In this document: positions 25,035-34,080 of the stretch, piece by piece
Position numbering within the stretch: the first letter of the stretch is position 1
Layout of the letters: the number at the start of each line of letters is the position of its first letter
Source of the DNA: Clostridia bacterium
GTDB lineage: Bacteria; Bacillota; Clostridia; RGIG6154
Direction of reading: 5' to 3'
DNA: 64,000 nt
NCBI GenBank assembly: GCA_017410375.1
Contig: JAFQQW010000021.1
Span: 1 to 64,000, forward strand
The notes under the pieces: model-generated
The model's database searches: none
Told to the model about the DNA's origin: nothing
What the model saw: only the letters and a program-made list of their open reading frames with translations
Program-made: the position numbers and the translations under genes

Positions 25035-27643
25035 GCTCGTTTCCCTCCGTAATAAGCATTTAAATACATTTCCTTGATTTCACGCATCAAGGGATATCTT
25101 GGGTTTGCACCTGTGCACTGATCATCAAATGCCTGCTCCGTCATATCATCCAGAGATTTTAAGAATGTATCTTCATCAATGCCATAATCCTGTATTGTCT
25201 TTTTAATGCCAACCTTTTCTTTAAGCGCATCAAGAGCCTGAAGCAGGTTTTCTAATTTTTCGTTATCGTCTTTACCACCCAAGCCCAAGGCATCTGCAAT
25301 TTCGGCATAGCGCGAAAGGGTGTGCGGATGGTCGTACTGGGAAAATGTGCCCATTTTTGCAGGGGCTTCGGAAGCGTTAAAACGAACAACCTCATTAATC
25401 ATCAACGCGTTTGCAACACCGTGAGGCAGATGGTGAAATGCACCCAATTTATGCGCCATGGAGTGGCATACGCCCAAAAATGCATTGGCAAATGCCATAC
25501 CGGCAACTGTTGCCGCGTTTGCCATTTTTTCTCTGGCTTCCACATCGGTAAGACCGTTTTCGTAAGCGCGGGGGAGATATTTGAAAATGATTTTAAGCGC
25601 CTGCAATGCCAACCCGTCTGTGTAGTCTGTGGCAAGCATAGAAGCATAAGCTTCCATTGCATGGGTCACAGCATCAATGCCCGATGCTGCAGTTAACCCT
25701 TTGGGTGCTGTCATGTGTAAATCGGTGTCCACAATTGCCATGTTAGGCAAAAGTTCGTAGTCCGCCAAAGGATATTTTACACCACTCTGCTCGTCGGTGA
25801 TTACCGCAAAGGGGGTAACCTCAGAGCCGGTACCTGCCGAGGTGGGAATTGCGATGAAATACGCCTTTTCTCCCATTTTCGGGAATGTGTATACACGTTT
25901 ACGAATGTCAATAAAGCGCATTGCCATGTCCATAAAATCTGCTTCGGGATGTTCATAAAGCACCCACATGATTTTTGCCGCATCCATTGCAGAACCGCCG
26001 CCAAGTGCGATGATGGTGTCGGGCTTAAAGGCCTGCATCTGCTCAGCGCCTGCTTTTGCACATGCTAAGGTTGGATCGGGTTCCACTTCAAAGAAAGTGG
26101 TGTGTTGGATGCCAAGCGCATCCAATTTATCGCAAATTGCCTTTGTGTGACCGTTTTCATAAAGAAAGGAATCGGTTACAATAAAAGCCTTTTTCTTGCC
26201 CATAACCGTCTTTAACTCGTCAAGTGCCACAGGCAGACAGCCTTTTTTGATATAAATCTTTTCAGGAGCTCTGAACCACAGCATATTTTCCCTTCTTTCT
26301 GCAACCGTCTTAATGTTTAAAAGATGCTTAACACCTACGTTTTCGGATACCGAGTTGCCGCCCCAGGAGCCACACCCCAATGTCAGCGAGGGAGCCAGCT
26401 TAAAGTTGTACAAATCGCCAATACCGCCATGCGATGAGGGGGTGTTTAATAAGATTCGGCAGGTTTTCATCCGCGCACAGAAAGCATCAAATTTATCTTT
26501 TGCAAGTCCGGGATTTAAATATACCGATGCTGTATGTCCGTATCCGCCGTCTGCTATTAGCTGTTCAGCTTTTTGAAGGGCTTCTTCAAAGGTTTTGACT
26601 TTATACATTGCAAGAACAGGGGAGAGCTTTTCGTGGGCAAACTCTTCGGAAATCTCAACAGATTCCACTTCGCCAATCAGGATTTTTGTGGTTTCGGGAA
26701 CATCTACGCCTGAAAGTGTCGCAATTTTATGGGCGGATTGTCCTACGATTTTAGCATTCAACGCACCGTTAATCAAAATGGTTTTGCGTACCTTTTCTGT
26801 TTCTTCCGGATTCAGGAAATAACAGCCTCGTGTTGCAAATTCTGCCTTTACTGCATCGTAAACGTTTTCAAGTACTAAAACGCTTTGTTCGGAAGCACAA
26901 ATCATGCCGTTATCAAAAGTTTTAGAATGGATAATGGAATTGACCGCAAGCAGAATATCCGCTGTGTCATCTATAATTGCAGGGGTGTTGCCTGCGCCTA
27001 CGCCAAGAGCGGGCTTGCCGGAGGAATATGCTGCCTTAACCATACCCGGACCGCCGGTTGCGAGTATGATGTCCGCTTCTTTCATAACCGTGTTGGTCAT
27101 ATCCAGTCCCGGTACATCAATCCAGTCCACAATGCCTTCGGGCGCGCCGGCTTTAACCGCCGCTTCCAGTAAGATTTTTGCCGCCGCAACAGTAGCATTC
27201 TTTGCTCTCGGATGCGGGGAAATGATAATAGCATTTCTTGTTTTAAGTGCCAGAAGAATTTTGAAAATTGCAGTAGAAGTGGGATTGGTTGTAGGAATAA
27301 CCGCCGCAATAACGCCGATAGGCTCTGCGATTTTCTGAATTCCGAACGCCTTGTCCTCTTCAATTACACCGCAGGTTTTGGTGTCTTTATATGCGTTGTA
27401 AATGTATTCAGCTGCATAGTGGTTTTTGATAACCTTGTCTTCTACAACACCCATACCGGTTTCCTCAACCGCAAGCTTTGCAAGCGAAATACGAGCTTTG
27501 TTTGCCGCTGTTGCCGCCGCTAAGAAGATTTTGTCTACTTGTTCCTGGGAATAGGTCGCAAATTTTTTCTGCGCTTTGCGTAAATTTTCAAGCGCGTTTT
27601 CCAAGGCTTCAATACTGTCTACTGTCATTCTTTTGTCATTCAT
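25031..27643 (-). CDS. adhE: Bifunctional acetaldehyde/alcohol dehydrogenase
   Basis: An 870-residue fusion. The N-terminal CoA-acylating aldehyde dehydrogenase (~1-440) has catalytic C249 in GMICASEQS and GAGNTPAIID before it. The C-terminal iron-dependent alcohol dehydrogenase (~450-870) has ALGGGSAMDAAK and the metal-binding histidines in GVCHSMAHKLGAFHHLPHG. It reduces acetyl-CoA to ethanol, regenerating NAD+ in fermentation. AAGGAGG precedes the ATG. It is first in a two-gene transcript with the APH-family gene. A LysR-type gene lies upstream on the same strand, and a palindrome it shares with the lysR promoter sits near -65. Confidence 0.95.
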   Translation of the reverse strand: MNDKRMTVDSIEALENALENLRKAQKKFATYSQEQVDKIFLAAATAANKARISLAKLAVEETGMGVVEDKVIKNHYAAEYIYNAYKDTKTCGVIEEDKAFGIQKIAEPIGVIAAVIPTTNPTSTAIFKILLALKTRNAIIISPHPRAKNATVAAAKILLEAAVKAGAPEGIVDWIDVPGLDMTNTVMKEADIILATGGPGMVKAAYSSGKPALGVGAGNTPAIIDDTADILLAVNSIIHSKTFDNGMICASEQSVLVLENVYDAVKAEFATRGCYFLNPEETEKVRKTILINGALNAKIVGQSAHKIATLSGVDVPETTKILIGEVESVEISEEFAHEKLSPVLAMYKVKTFEEALQKAEQLIADGGYGHTASVYLNPGLAKDKFDAFCARMKTCRILLNTPSSHGGIGDLYNFKLAPSLTLGCGSWGGNSVSENVGVKHLLNIKTVAERRENMLWFRAPEKIYIKKGCLPVALDELKTVMGKKKAFIVTDSFLYENGHTKAICDKLDALGIQHTTFFEVEPDPTLACAKAGAEQMQAFKPDTIIALGGGSAMDAAKIMWVLYEHPEADFMDMAMRFIDIRKRVYTFPKMGEKAYFIAIPTSAGTGSEVTPFAVITDEQSGVKYPLADYELLPNMAIVDTDLHMTAPKGLTAASGIDAVTHAMEAYASMLATDYTDGLALQALKIIFKYLPRAYENGLTDVEAREKMANAATVAGMAFANAFLGVCHSMAHKLGAFHHLPHGVANALMINEVVRFNASEAPAKMGTFSQYDHPHTLSRYAEIADALGLGGKDDNEKLENLLQALDALKEKVGIKKTIQDYGIDEDTFLKSLDDMTEQAFDDQCTGANPRYPLMREIKEMYLNAYYGGKRA

Positions 27644-27689
27644 TTAAAATGCCTCCTTACAAGATTTGGAAATTTCTTGCTTCGGTATC

Positions 27690-27718
27690 ATTATACCAAA
27701 CGGTTGCATAAATTTGAA
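27690..27718 (-). promoter_or_regulatory. Promoter of adhE
   Basis: Minus-strand TATAAT at 27695-27690 with a poor -35 (TTCAAA) at 17 bp. The predicted start point near 27683 puts the palindrome centre at about -65. Confidence 0.55.
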
Positions 27719-27736
27719 ATATAAATTTGTCATTTC

Positions 27737-27758
27737 GTCATATCACTTTTGATATGAC
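27737..27758. promoter_or_regulatory. 22-bp palindrome upstream of adhE, candidate LysR site
   Basis: GTCATATCA-CTTT-TGATATGAC is a perfect 9-4-9 inverted repeat. Its core, ATATCA-N4-TGATAT, recurs in the lysR promoter at 28821-28836. The position near -65 is the usual recognition site for LysR-type activators. Confidence 0.6.
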
Positions 27759-27802
27759 CTAAACAAAAAATACTGAAAAAACAGAGAAAAAGCGTAAAAG
27801 TA

Positions 27803-27831
27803 TAAAAAATCACCCCCGAAAAAGGGGTGAT
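27803..27831 (-). terminator. Terminator of the LysR-type gene
   Basis: ATCACCCC pairs with GGGGTGAT, with six T following on the minus strand. It separates lysR from adhE. Confidence 0.8.
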
Positions 27832-27870
27832 CATTCAATTTTGATATAAGGGCATGCGAAATTTACATGT

Positions 27871-28794
27871 CTATTCTTCGGTCATGACTCTTTTTTGCGC
27901 TTCGTAAACTTCATCTAAGAATTTTTTATCCAACTCAGAGAGTTTATAACCCTCCTGATAGATTAAGACATCCTTGTATTTTTTGCCGGGCTTGGTGCAT
28001 TTTGCAGTACAAAGACCAAAACGGTCAAGCTGTGCTTTCGGGATAGGCGAGGTCCACATATAAGAATGGGGAATACTGCTTAATATTTCAAACTGGCTTC
28101 CGCGCTCGTATAAGTGGAATTTTTTAACCGGCTTTTTGGTCTGACTTTGCTGACCCGGCTGATGATAAGGCACAATGGTATCACCGTGCACGATTTCGAT
28201 GCAGTTTTGTAAATCTTCCTGGTGCAGTAAGCCGTCTGTAAGATAGGGGTTGTTTACCGAAGTGATAATCCGTCTTTCAAATTCCCACACCGTTTCGGCA
28301 GTCAGCTTTTTGGTGTTTAAATAGTCCTCAAAGTAACGCTCGTTGGTTAAGCGGTAGCGGATGATGGCAATATTGTGTCTGCCCTCTGCCACGTTACTGA
28401 TAGATTGCATGGAATTGGTTTCCTGCAGGTCAACATCTACCGTCTGGCTTGGGTCTAACGTTTTTAAAAAGGAAACCAAAGCATCAGAAATGTAGCTGGC
28501 TCGGGGAATAGACACATTAAAAACCTGCGCATCACTTACATCCTGAATAGACAGATGGCTCATTTTCTCTAACTGCTGAACAATGTTATGCGCATAGGTC
28601 AAAAATTCAGTACCTTTGGCGGTAGGCACAACGCCTTTTGTGGTGCGCTCGAAAATAGGAAAGCCTAAAGTTTCTTCAATCTCTTTAATGGCACGGCTCA
28701 GGTTCGGTTGACCCATGTAAAGGTTTTCTGCCGCCTGGGTAATGGAACGGGTGCGCTCGACCTCGATGACATATTTAAAATACTGTGTGTTCAT
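27871..28794 (-). CDS. LysR family transcriptional regulator
   Basis: A 307-residue regulator. The winged helix-turn-helix at 1-60 reads SITQAAENLYMGQPNLSRAIKEIEETLG, and a two-lobed effector domain follows. The start at 28794 has GGAGG nine bases upstream; the longer frame from 28827 would begin inside the promoter. It lies upstream of adhE on the same strand and ends at its own terminator. The shared palindrome suggests it represses itself and activates adhE. The effector is unknown; redox state or an acyl-CoA intermediate would make sense for this pathway. Confidence 0.85.
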   Translation of the reverse strand: MNTQYFKYVIEVERTRSITQAAENLYMGQPNLSRAIKEIEETLGFPIFERTTKGVVPTAKGTEFLTYAHNIVQQLEKMSHLSIQDVSDAQVFNVSIPRASYISDALVSFLKTLDPSQTVDVDLQETNSMQSISNVAEGRHNIAIIRYRLTNERYFEDYLNTKKLTAETVWEFERRIITSVNNPYLTDGLLHQEDLQNCIEIVHGDTIVPYHQPGQQSQTKKPVKKFHLYERGSQFEILSSIPHSYMWTSPIPKAQLDRFGLCTAKCTKPGKKYKDVLIYQEGYKLSELDKKFLDEVYEAQKRVMTEE

Positions 28795-28817
28795 ACATTT
28801 AAGCCTCCTTTGTTTTG

Positions 28818-28846
28818 AGTATATCACATTTGATATGAAAATGCAA
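28818..28846 (-). promoter_or_regulatory. lysR promoter with the palindrome between -35 and -10
   Basis: Minus-strand TTGCAT (28846-28841), 17 bp, TATACT (28823-28818). ATATCA-N4-TGATAT (28821-28836) fills the spacer and overlaps the -10, an arrangement expected for autorepression. Confidence 0.6.
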
Positions 28847-28913
28847 GAATTTCTCTTTTAACTAAATATTATAAACGTTTGTTCCTTGAAACGCAACGCT
28901 TGTGCCGTGAGGG

Positions 28914-28942
28914 TTGACAGCATGTTTTGTGTTTGATATAAT
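28914..28942 (+). promoter_or_regulatory. Full-consensus sigma-A promoter
   Basis: TTGACA (28914-28919), exactly 17 bp, TATAAT (28937-28942). The most consensus-like promoter in this half of the window; it drives the SLH-domain protein. Confidence 0.85.
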
Positions 28943-28964
28943 TTAATCAGAAAGGATGGGAATG

Positions 28965-30731
28965 ATGAAAAAAGTTTTATCAATGTTTCTTTTGGGTGCT
29001 TTGATTATAACCTTATATGTTCCTGTGTCTGCTGTAACACTAAAGGATGAAATTACTAAGCAATTTTTGTTTAGTTATCCTGACGAGGTGCAGACAAATG
29101 TGAAAAATATAATATCAAATAGTACGATTGACGAATACCCTCTTTGGCAATACATGATGAAAAAATTCCCGAGTGCTCGTACTCAATATGGTGATAAAAC
29201 AAAGGTTGCATATGAATATATATATTTTACTTATGTGGTAGATTTTTGTGAGAATAGAACAGAAAAGCATAATTATTATACGCTTTATGATGCGATTCAT
29301 TATGCTCAAAACGGAGAATTTGATTTGCTGATAGGAGAAAAAGGTTATTGGGAAGTGCCCATATATATGGGTGGGCAGATGACCTCAACAGGTGATTTGG
29401 TTTGGGGTCCTGTTACCACAGCATGGATTGACGATGAAAAGCTAAATGTGGTGAATCCAGTATCCTATTATGATAGTTACAATACATTTTCTTTTGTGGA
29501 GGAAATTTCAAAGTTAGAAGTATTTGAAGGATTAAACAATATCGAAAAAGCATGTTTTGTTCGTCATGGGAAAATACTGTATCTGTACATTAAAGCAGAT
29601 GGTGTTGATTATGCAATTCCTTATGTTTGCGGAAGAGACGACCTCCGCTATCCTGGATATGCTTCCACGATTACATTCAAATTAGATAACGGCAGTTTGT
29701 ATCGCGTAGAAGATATGTATACCATCATGCTGGAGCAACTGCGGGAAAATCATGTAAAAATCATGTCATTGAATCCTCTTTATGTGGAATCTAATATTAA
29801 GTTGGCATATGATAAATATTTTGAAGCCCCTAAAGAAAATATTGCGGCAACATCCGGTGAAATGGCAGAAAAAATGAAACAGGTTGGCTTAATAAAGGGA
29901 AATGGCGAAGATTTGATGTTATTTGATAATCTAACCCGCGCCGAGGGCATTACAATGTTACTTCGTATGATTGGCGAAGAGGAAAACGCAAGCCAAGCAC
30001 AGACAATGAATATTTTTTCGGACGTGGACGAAAGTCATTGGGCGTTTGATAACATTTCGTATGCGTATTCAGAAGGCTTGACCAAAGGAACAAGCGAAAC
30101 TACATTTTCTCCGGAAGAGAAATTGTCTGCACCGCAGTTTATGGTAATGTTGCTTCGTGCGATGGGATATGACAGTTACGAGGGGGAAACACTGACTTTG
30201 GAAAATGCGAGTGAAATCGCTAAAAAAGTCGGTTTTAATACAGATTTTTATGACGTGCAGGATTTAAAACGCGGTCATATGGCAGCAATTGCATCCCGTG
30301 CCTTGAATGTGGTTACAGCAAATGGCAAAACAGTCGCAGAAAATTTGCTTGATGAAGGTGTTATTACTGCTAATCAGTTTGAAACAATCAGCACGTCCGA
30401 TTTTTACACCGTACCATACGAGGAAAAGGAATCTTGGAAAATTGAAGGGTATCCCGCTTTTCCGGATGTAACACAAAAGCATTATGCCATTTACAAAGAA
30501 GCGACACGCGACAACCGCACAGAAGTGGCATTTTTTGATATTGAAAATGAACAAGAAGGCGATTGCCTGGTTTATGACGGATCTTCGTTAACTTTGTCCG
30601 ACAACGCGCGTTATATCAACAGCGTGAAGTATGTTTTAAGCGGAAACACCTGGATTAAATTTGAGGAAGGCTATCCTGCAATCAGTAATTATGCTTCCGA
30701 AGTGCTGGCATCAGATTTAGATATTAAATAA
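28965..30731 (+). CDS. Secreted protein with S-layer homology (SLH) domains
   Basis: A 588-residue protein. The signal peptide is about 1-20 (KKVLSMFLLGALIITLYVPV then SAV). An N-terminal region of ~280 residues is rich in Tyr and Trp and unknown to me. Two or three SLH repeats follow: LTRAEGITMLLRMIG near 315, FSDVDESHWAFDNISYAYSEG near 349 and a weaker LKRGHMAAIASRALN near 430. SLH repeats anchor proteins to cell-wall polymers. Three ATGs occur at the start; 28965 is best spaced from AAAGGA. It is followed 22 bp later by a small exported protein. Confidence 0.7.
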   Translation: MKKVLSMFLLGALIITLYVPVSAVTLKDEITKQFLFSYPDEVQTNVKNIISNSTIDEYPLWQYMMKKFPSARTQYGDKTKVAYEYIYFTYVVDFCENRTEKHNYYTLYDAIHYAQNGEFDLLIGEKGYWEVPIYMGGQMTSTGDLVWGPVTTAWIDDEKLNVVNPVSYYDSYNTFSFVEEISKLEVFEGLNNIEKACFVRHGKILYLYIKADGVDYAIPYVCGRDDLRYPGYASTITFKLDNGSLYRVEDMYTIMLEQLRENHVKIMSLNPLYVESNIKLAYDKYFEAPKENIAATSGEMAEKMKQVGLIKGNGEDLMLFDNLTRAEGITMLLRMIGEEENASQAQTMNIFSDVDESHWAFDNISYAYSEGLTKGTSETTFSPEEKLSAPQFMVMLLRAMGYDSYEGETLTLENASEIAKKVGFNTDFYDVQDLKRGHMAAIASRALNVVTANGKTVAENLLDEGVITANQFETISTSDFYTVPYEEKESWKIEGYPAFPDVTQKHYAIYKEATRDNRTEVAFFDIENEQEGDCLVYDGSSLTLSDNARYINSVKYVLSGNTWIKFEEGYPAISNYASEVLASDLDIK

Positions 30732-30753
30732 TTTTATTATAGGAGTGAATGAT

Positions 30754-31233
30754 ATGAAAAAGAATATTCTGATATGTTGTTTGGTTGTTGCACTTGCACT
30801 TGAAACAATAGTGATTTTCGCGTTTGCGAATAAGAATTCGTGTGATACCCGAAACATATACAGGGGAGAGATTACGGTCGGGACGGTAGATAAAGACGGT
30901 AATTCAAAATTTGTTAAAGGAAATAAGGATTATTTTGAGTGGAATTATGGGTGTTCGGCACCGTTTCCTTTAGGCATTTATCCTATGGCGGAAGAAGACA
31001 GAACGTGTATTTCTTATGAGCGCGCAGTTGGCATTGCTAAAAATGCAGTAGATGAAAACTGTGGTGCATACTGGAGTTTGGAAGAGATCTATCATCCGAT
31101 TGTATATGATTGTGTAGATAATAGTGTGTTTGTCGTGAATTTTGGATTTACAGATAAGGATGTGCTAGGTGAAATCGCAGCTGTTGTTATGAACAAATAT
31201 ACCGGTACAATTTTGTATTGCGGAACATTATAA
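30754..31233 (+). CDS. Small exported or membrane-anchored protein, unknown function
   Basis: A 159-residue protein with an N-terminal hydrophobic segment (KKNILICCLVVALALETIVIF). A globular part follows, with five cysteines (for example SCDTRN, YGCSAP and NCGAYW). The end (VFVVNFGF, GEIAAVVMNKYTGTIL) is loosely like PepSY or NTF2-type domains, but I cannot assign it. AGGAG precedes the ATG at 30754. It is co-transcribed with the SLH protein and ends at a strong terminator. Confidence 0.55.
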   Translation: MKKNILICCLVVALALETIVIFAFANKNSCDTRNIYRGEITVGTVDKDGNSKFVKGNKDYFEWNYGCSAPFPLGIYPMAEEDRTCISYERAVGIAKNAVDENCGAYWSLEEIYHPIVYDCVDNSVFVVNFGFTDKDVLGEIAAVVMNKYTGTILYCGTL

Positions 31234-31236
31234 AAA

Positions 31237-31277
31237 AATTTATGCCCCGTTACCATTTTGGTAACGGGGCATTTTGT
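31237..31277. terminator. Bidirectional terminator
   Basis: A perfect 13-bp stem (TGCCCCGTTACCA and complement) with a 3-nt loop, an A run to its left and T-rich sequence to its right. It serves the exported-protein gene and convergent nagB. Confidence 0.85.
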
Positions 31278-32000
31278 TTAACCGTTATAAGCTTCTTTAT
31301 CGCAGATGAGGATAACGTCGGGATGAACTTTGAGCATGGTTGCGGGGGTGGCGGTGGTGATTTTTTCGTTCAGCATCGCTTTTACCGCTTCATGCTTGGA
31401 TTTTCCGCTTGCCAAGATTACAATCTTTTTGGATTTTAAGATGGACGCGATACCCATGGTGAGTGCTTTGGTGGGCACTTCCGAAATATCATTGAAGAAA
31501 CGGGCGTTTGCTTCAATGGTGCTTTGGGTAAGGTCCGTGATGTGCGTATCTGCAATCAAGGCATCATCCGGCTCGTTAAAACCGATGTGACCGTTTACGC
31601 CTACACCTAAAAGCTGTAAGTCAATTCCATCTGTTGAAGCAATCTTTTCTTCGAAAGCTTTACATTCGGCATTGGGGTCATCGGCAAGTCCGTCAATGAT
31701 GTTTGTATTTTCAGGCTTGATGTTGACCTTGCTGAAAAGATGTTCGTTCATGAAATAATGATAGCTCTGGTCGTTATCGGGCGCTAAGGGGTAATACTCG
31801 TCTAAATTAAAGGTGGTTATTTCTGAAAAATCAAGCTCGCCTTTTTTATAAAGCTCTGCAAGCTTTTCATATACAACGATAGGTGTAGAGCCGGTTGCAA
31901 GACCCAATACGCTGTTTTTCTTTGTACGGATTTGTTCGGCAAAAATTTCGGCACATTTTTCAGACATGTCTGCATAGTTGTCACATAAAATCAATTGCAT
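31278..32000 (-). CDS. nagB: Glucosamine-6-phosphate deaminase
   Basis: A 240-residue enzyme that converts glucosamine-6-phosphate to fructose-6-phosphate and ammonia. The phosphate loop LATGSTP, FNLDEYYPL with the catalytic aspartate and GVGVNGHIGFNEP with the ring-opening histidine are all present. It is the short form typical of Firmicutes. It ends the minus-strand cluster after nahK (27 bp), linking amino-sugar salvage to glycolysis. No nagA is in the window. Confidence 0.93.
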   Translation of the reverse strand: MQLILCDNYADMSEKCAEIFAEQIRTKKNSVLGLATGSTPIVVYEKLAELYKKGELDFSEITTFNLDEYYPLAPDNDQSYHYFMNEHLFSKVNIKPENTNIIDGLADDPNAECKAFEEKIASTDGIDLQLLGVGVNGHIGFNEPDDALIADTHITDLTQSTIEANARFFNDISEVPTKALTMGIASILKSKKIVILASGKSKHEAVKAMLNEKITTATPATMLKVHPDVILICDKEAYNG

Positions 32001-32027
32001 TAAAACCGCTCCTGTTCATTTGATATT

Positions 32028-33098
32028 TTAAAGGCTTTCCAATACGGAATGCATTTCGGAAAGTTTGTTTTCGATATCCGCAACCAGCTTAAACTGCGTT
32101 CTTGCACGGTCTAAGTTGTGGGTTGCGTATTTGGTTTTAAAATATGTATCGCCGTTTAAGTAGTCACCTAAGAAACGAATACCACATTCATAGGTTAAAA
32201 TTTTAACGGATTCGGGCAACAGTTTGAATTCGCTTTCTGTAATAGAATCCTTTGTTTCTGCTAAAAAGCCTTGGGCAAAGGATTTGAACAGTCTTAAGTC
32301 AAAGTAAACCTTATCTAAATCCTGTTCATCTTCAGCAGCAGGTGTACCGCCGGTACGAAGCGCATCGCCGAAGTCATACAGCATAGAACCGGGCATAACA
32401 GTATCTAAGTCGATTACGCAAACGGGAGAAAAGGTTTCGGGTTCTAACAGCACATTATTGATTTTTGTGTCGTTATGGGTAACGCGAAGCGGAATAGAGC
32501 CGTTTAAAATGCCTTCGTGAATAATTCCGCAGGATTCACCACGGCTTAACGCGAACTTAATTTCTTCCTTTGCAAATGCAGCTCTGCCAAATGCGTCGTT
32601 TTCTACCGCTTGTTTAAAATCTTCAAAACGTTTGGGGGTGTTATGGAAATCTTTAATGGTTTCCACAAGCTTTTCGGCGGGGAAGTCTTTTAACTGCTTC
32701 TGGAATCTGCCGAACGCTTTGCCCACTGCTTCGAGCTGTTTGCGGTTTTCGGGTTGCTGCAGAGTAACCGTATCTTCAATAAAGATATAAAGGCGATAGC
32801 AGTTTCCGTCTTTAGCTCTGTAGTAAGGCTTATTGTCTACAGTAGGCACAACTGTTAAGGTTTCGCGATCCGGATTTCCGTTTTCTGCTTTGATGATGTC
32901 TCGCAGATATTTGGTAACAAGCTGAATGTTATTCATCAAGCCGTTCGGGTCTGTGAAAATTTTTGTGTTGATGCGCTGTAAGATGTAACGCGGTTTACCG
33001 GAGGTTACATAAGTGTCATTGATATGACCGTTTCCATAGGGTGCAAAGTTGGTCTCGATGTCAAAATGTGAAAAAATTTCATTAAGATCTGTCTGCAT
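32028..33098 (-). CDS. nahK: N-acetylhexosamine 1-kinase-like phosphotransferase
   Basis: A 356-residue APH-fold kinase very like Bifidobacterium NahK (LnpB), which phosphorylates the anomeric carbon of GlcNAc or GalNAc. Shared stretches include YGNGHINDTY, YILQRINT, NTPKRFEDFK, LRVTHNDTKINN, IDLDTVMPGSMLYDFGD and ECGIRFLGDYL. The ATG at 33098 follows AAAGGA, and the gene overlaps the nucleotidyltransferase before it by 17 bp. The pairing with a nucleotidyltransferase and nagB supports an amino-sugar-1-phosphate pathway. Substrate preference is inferred from the family. Confidence 0.8.
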   Translation of the reverse strand: MQTDLNEIFSHFDIETNFAPYGNGHINDTYVTSGKPRYILQRINTKIFTDPNGLMNNIQLVTKYLRDIIKAENGNPDRETLTVVPTVDNKPYYRAKDGNCYRLYIFIEDTVTLQQPENRKQLEAVGKAFGRFQKQLKDFPAEKLVETIKDFHNTPKRFEDFKQAVENDAFGRAAFAKEEIKFALSRGESCGIIHEGILNGSIPLRVTHNDTKINNVLLEPETFSPVCVIDLDTVMPGSMLYDFGDALRTGGTPAAEDEQDLDKVYFDLRLFKSFAQGFLAETKDSITESEFKLLPESVKILTYECGIRFLGDYLNGDTYFKTKYATHNLDRARTQFKLVADIENKLSEMHSVLESL

Positions 33099-33948
33099 GA
33101 TACATTCCTTTCTCAATCATGGCTTTTAAAGCCGATTTTACATAATCGGCGTCTTCTTTATAGGTAACGCCGTACCATTTGTCATCTGTTTCAAGAACCT
33201 TTAAATGTTCACCGTTATTTTTAAGCGCTTTATCGATTACGGCAGGCAGGAAAAATTCGTCCTTTGCGGGATTTTGTAAATTCTGAAGGAAAGGCTCAAA
33301 GTTTTCGTTCAGATAAGTAAAGATTCTGGGGTTTAAACCAAATAGGTTCATGGAAACAACCGTGTCGGGTGCAAAGGGGGAGTTTTTGTCAAGCGCCGTA
33401 TGCTCTGTGATGGATTTTAAATATCCGTTTTCCACTTCGCAAACACCGCGCGCAACGGTACCATTATCGGTAAGGGTGTTTTTGAGTTTGAATCCGCACA
33501 TGCAGAATTCATCACTTGTGGTTAAGTGTTCGTAAAGTGCTTTGTAACCGTTTTTGCCGTAATAGTCATCGGCATTGATTACCGCAAAGGGCATATCCTT
33601 CAATGCATCCTCTGCGCAAAGGATTGCATGACCTGTACCCCAGGGCTTTGCTCTGTCAGCGATTAAATGCTGATAAGCAGACGGAATTTTTGCATCCTTT
33701 TCCTGAAACACGTATTCGGTATCCGCCATTTTTTCGGCACGTTTACCAACTGCTTCTCTGAAATCCTTTTCGATTTCCTTTTTGATAATAAATACAAATT
33801 TGTTGAATCCGCTCTCCAAAGCATCATGCAAGGAAAAATCTAAGATGGTTCTTCCGTCGTTGGTCATGGGGGTGATTTGTTTTAAACCGCCGAAACGGCT
33901 ACCCATGCCTGCTGCCATAATGGCGAGTGCCACATTATTTTTTTTCAT
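33082..33948 (-). CDS. Sugar-1-phosphate nucleotidyltransferase
   Basis: A 288-residue NTP-transferase-fold enzyme. The activating loop MAAGMGSRFGGLKQ lies at residues ~11-24, the metal site is in FAVINADDYYG, and the substrate part includes SKNPxPD-like SPFAPDTVVSMN. Its place before nahK suggests it makes a UDP- or other NDP-activated amino sugar from the kinase product. It takes the place of the different uridylyltransferase (LnpC) found in the Bifidobacterium pathway. GGAGTG precedes the ATG. It is divergent from an AraC regulator. Confidence 0.75.
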   Translation of the reverse strand: MKKNNVALAIMAAGMGSRFGGLKQITPMTNDGRTILDFSLHDALESGFNKFVFIIKKEIEKDFREAVGKRAEKMADTEYVFQEKDAKIPSAYQHLIADRAKPWGTGHAILCAEDALKDMPFAVINADDYYGKNGYKALYEHLTTSDEFCMCGFKLKNTLTDNGTVARGVCEVENGYLKSITEHTALDKNSPFAPDTVVSMNLFGLNPRIFTYLNENFEPFLQNLQNPAKDEFFLPAVIDKALKNNGEHLKVLETDDKWYGVTYKEDADYVKSALKAMIEKGMYHADRS

Positions 33949-33966
33949 AAAAAATCACTCCTGAAC

Positions 33967-33995
33967 TTGACAAAATAAAAATGTCATTTTATAAT
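33967..33995 (+). promoter_or_regulatory. Full-consensus sigma-A promoter of the AraC-type gene
   Basis: TTGACA (33967-33972), 17 bp, TATAAT (33990-33995), on the plus strand. Confidence 0.75.
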
Positions 33996-34023
33996 ATACT
34001 TAATTATACTATATCTGATTTTA

Positions 34024-34060
34024 AATTTAAATAGGAATTTGGCTCTATTTTATTTAAATT
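34024..34060. promoter_or_regulatory. Inverted repeat in the AraC gene leader
   Basis: AATTTAAATA (34024-34033) and its complement TATTTAAATT (34051-34060) lie between the promoter and ribosome site. It may be an operator or mRNA hairpin. AT-rich composition makes chance possible. Confidence 0.3.
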
Positions 34061-34080
34061 CAGCTACACGGAGGGAAAAT

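Noticed and set aside
27644-27870. Rex-type operator upstream of adhE
   Set aside because: I see no TTGTGAA-type Rex dyad; the only clear dyad is the one shared with the lysR promoter.
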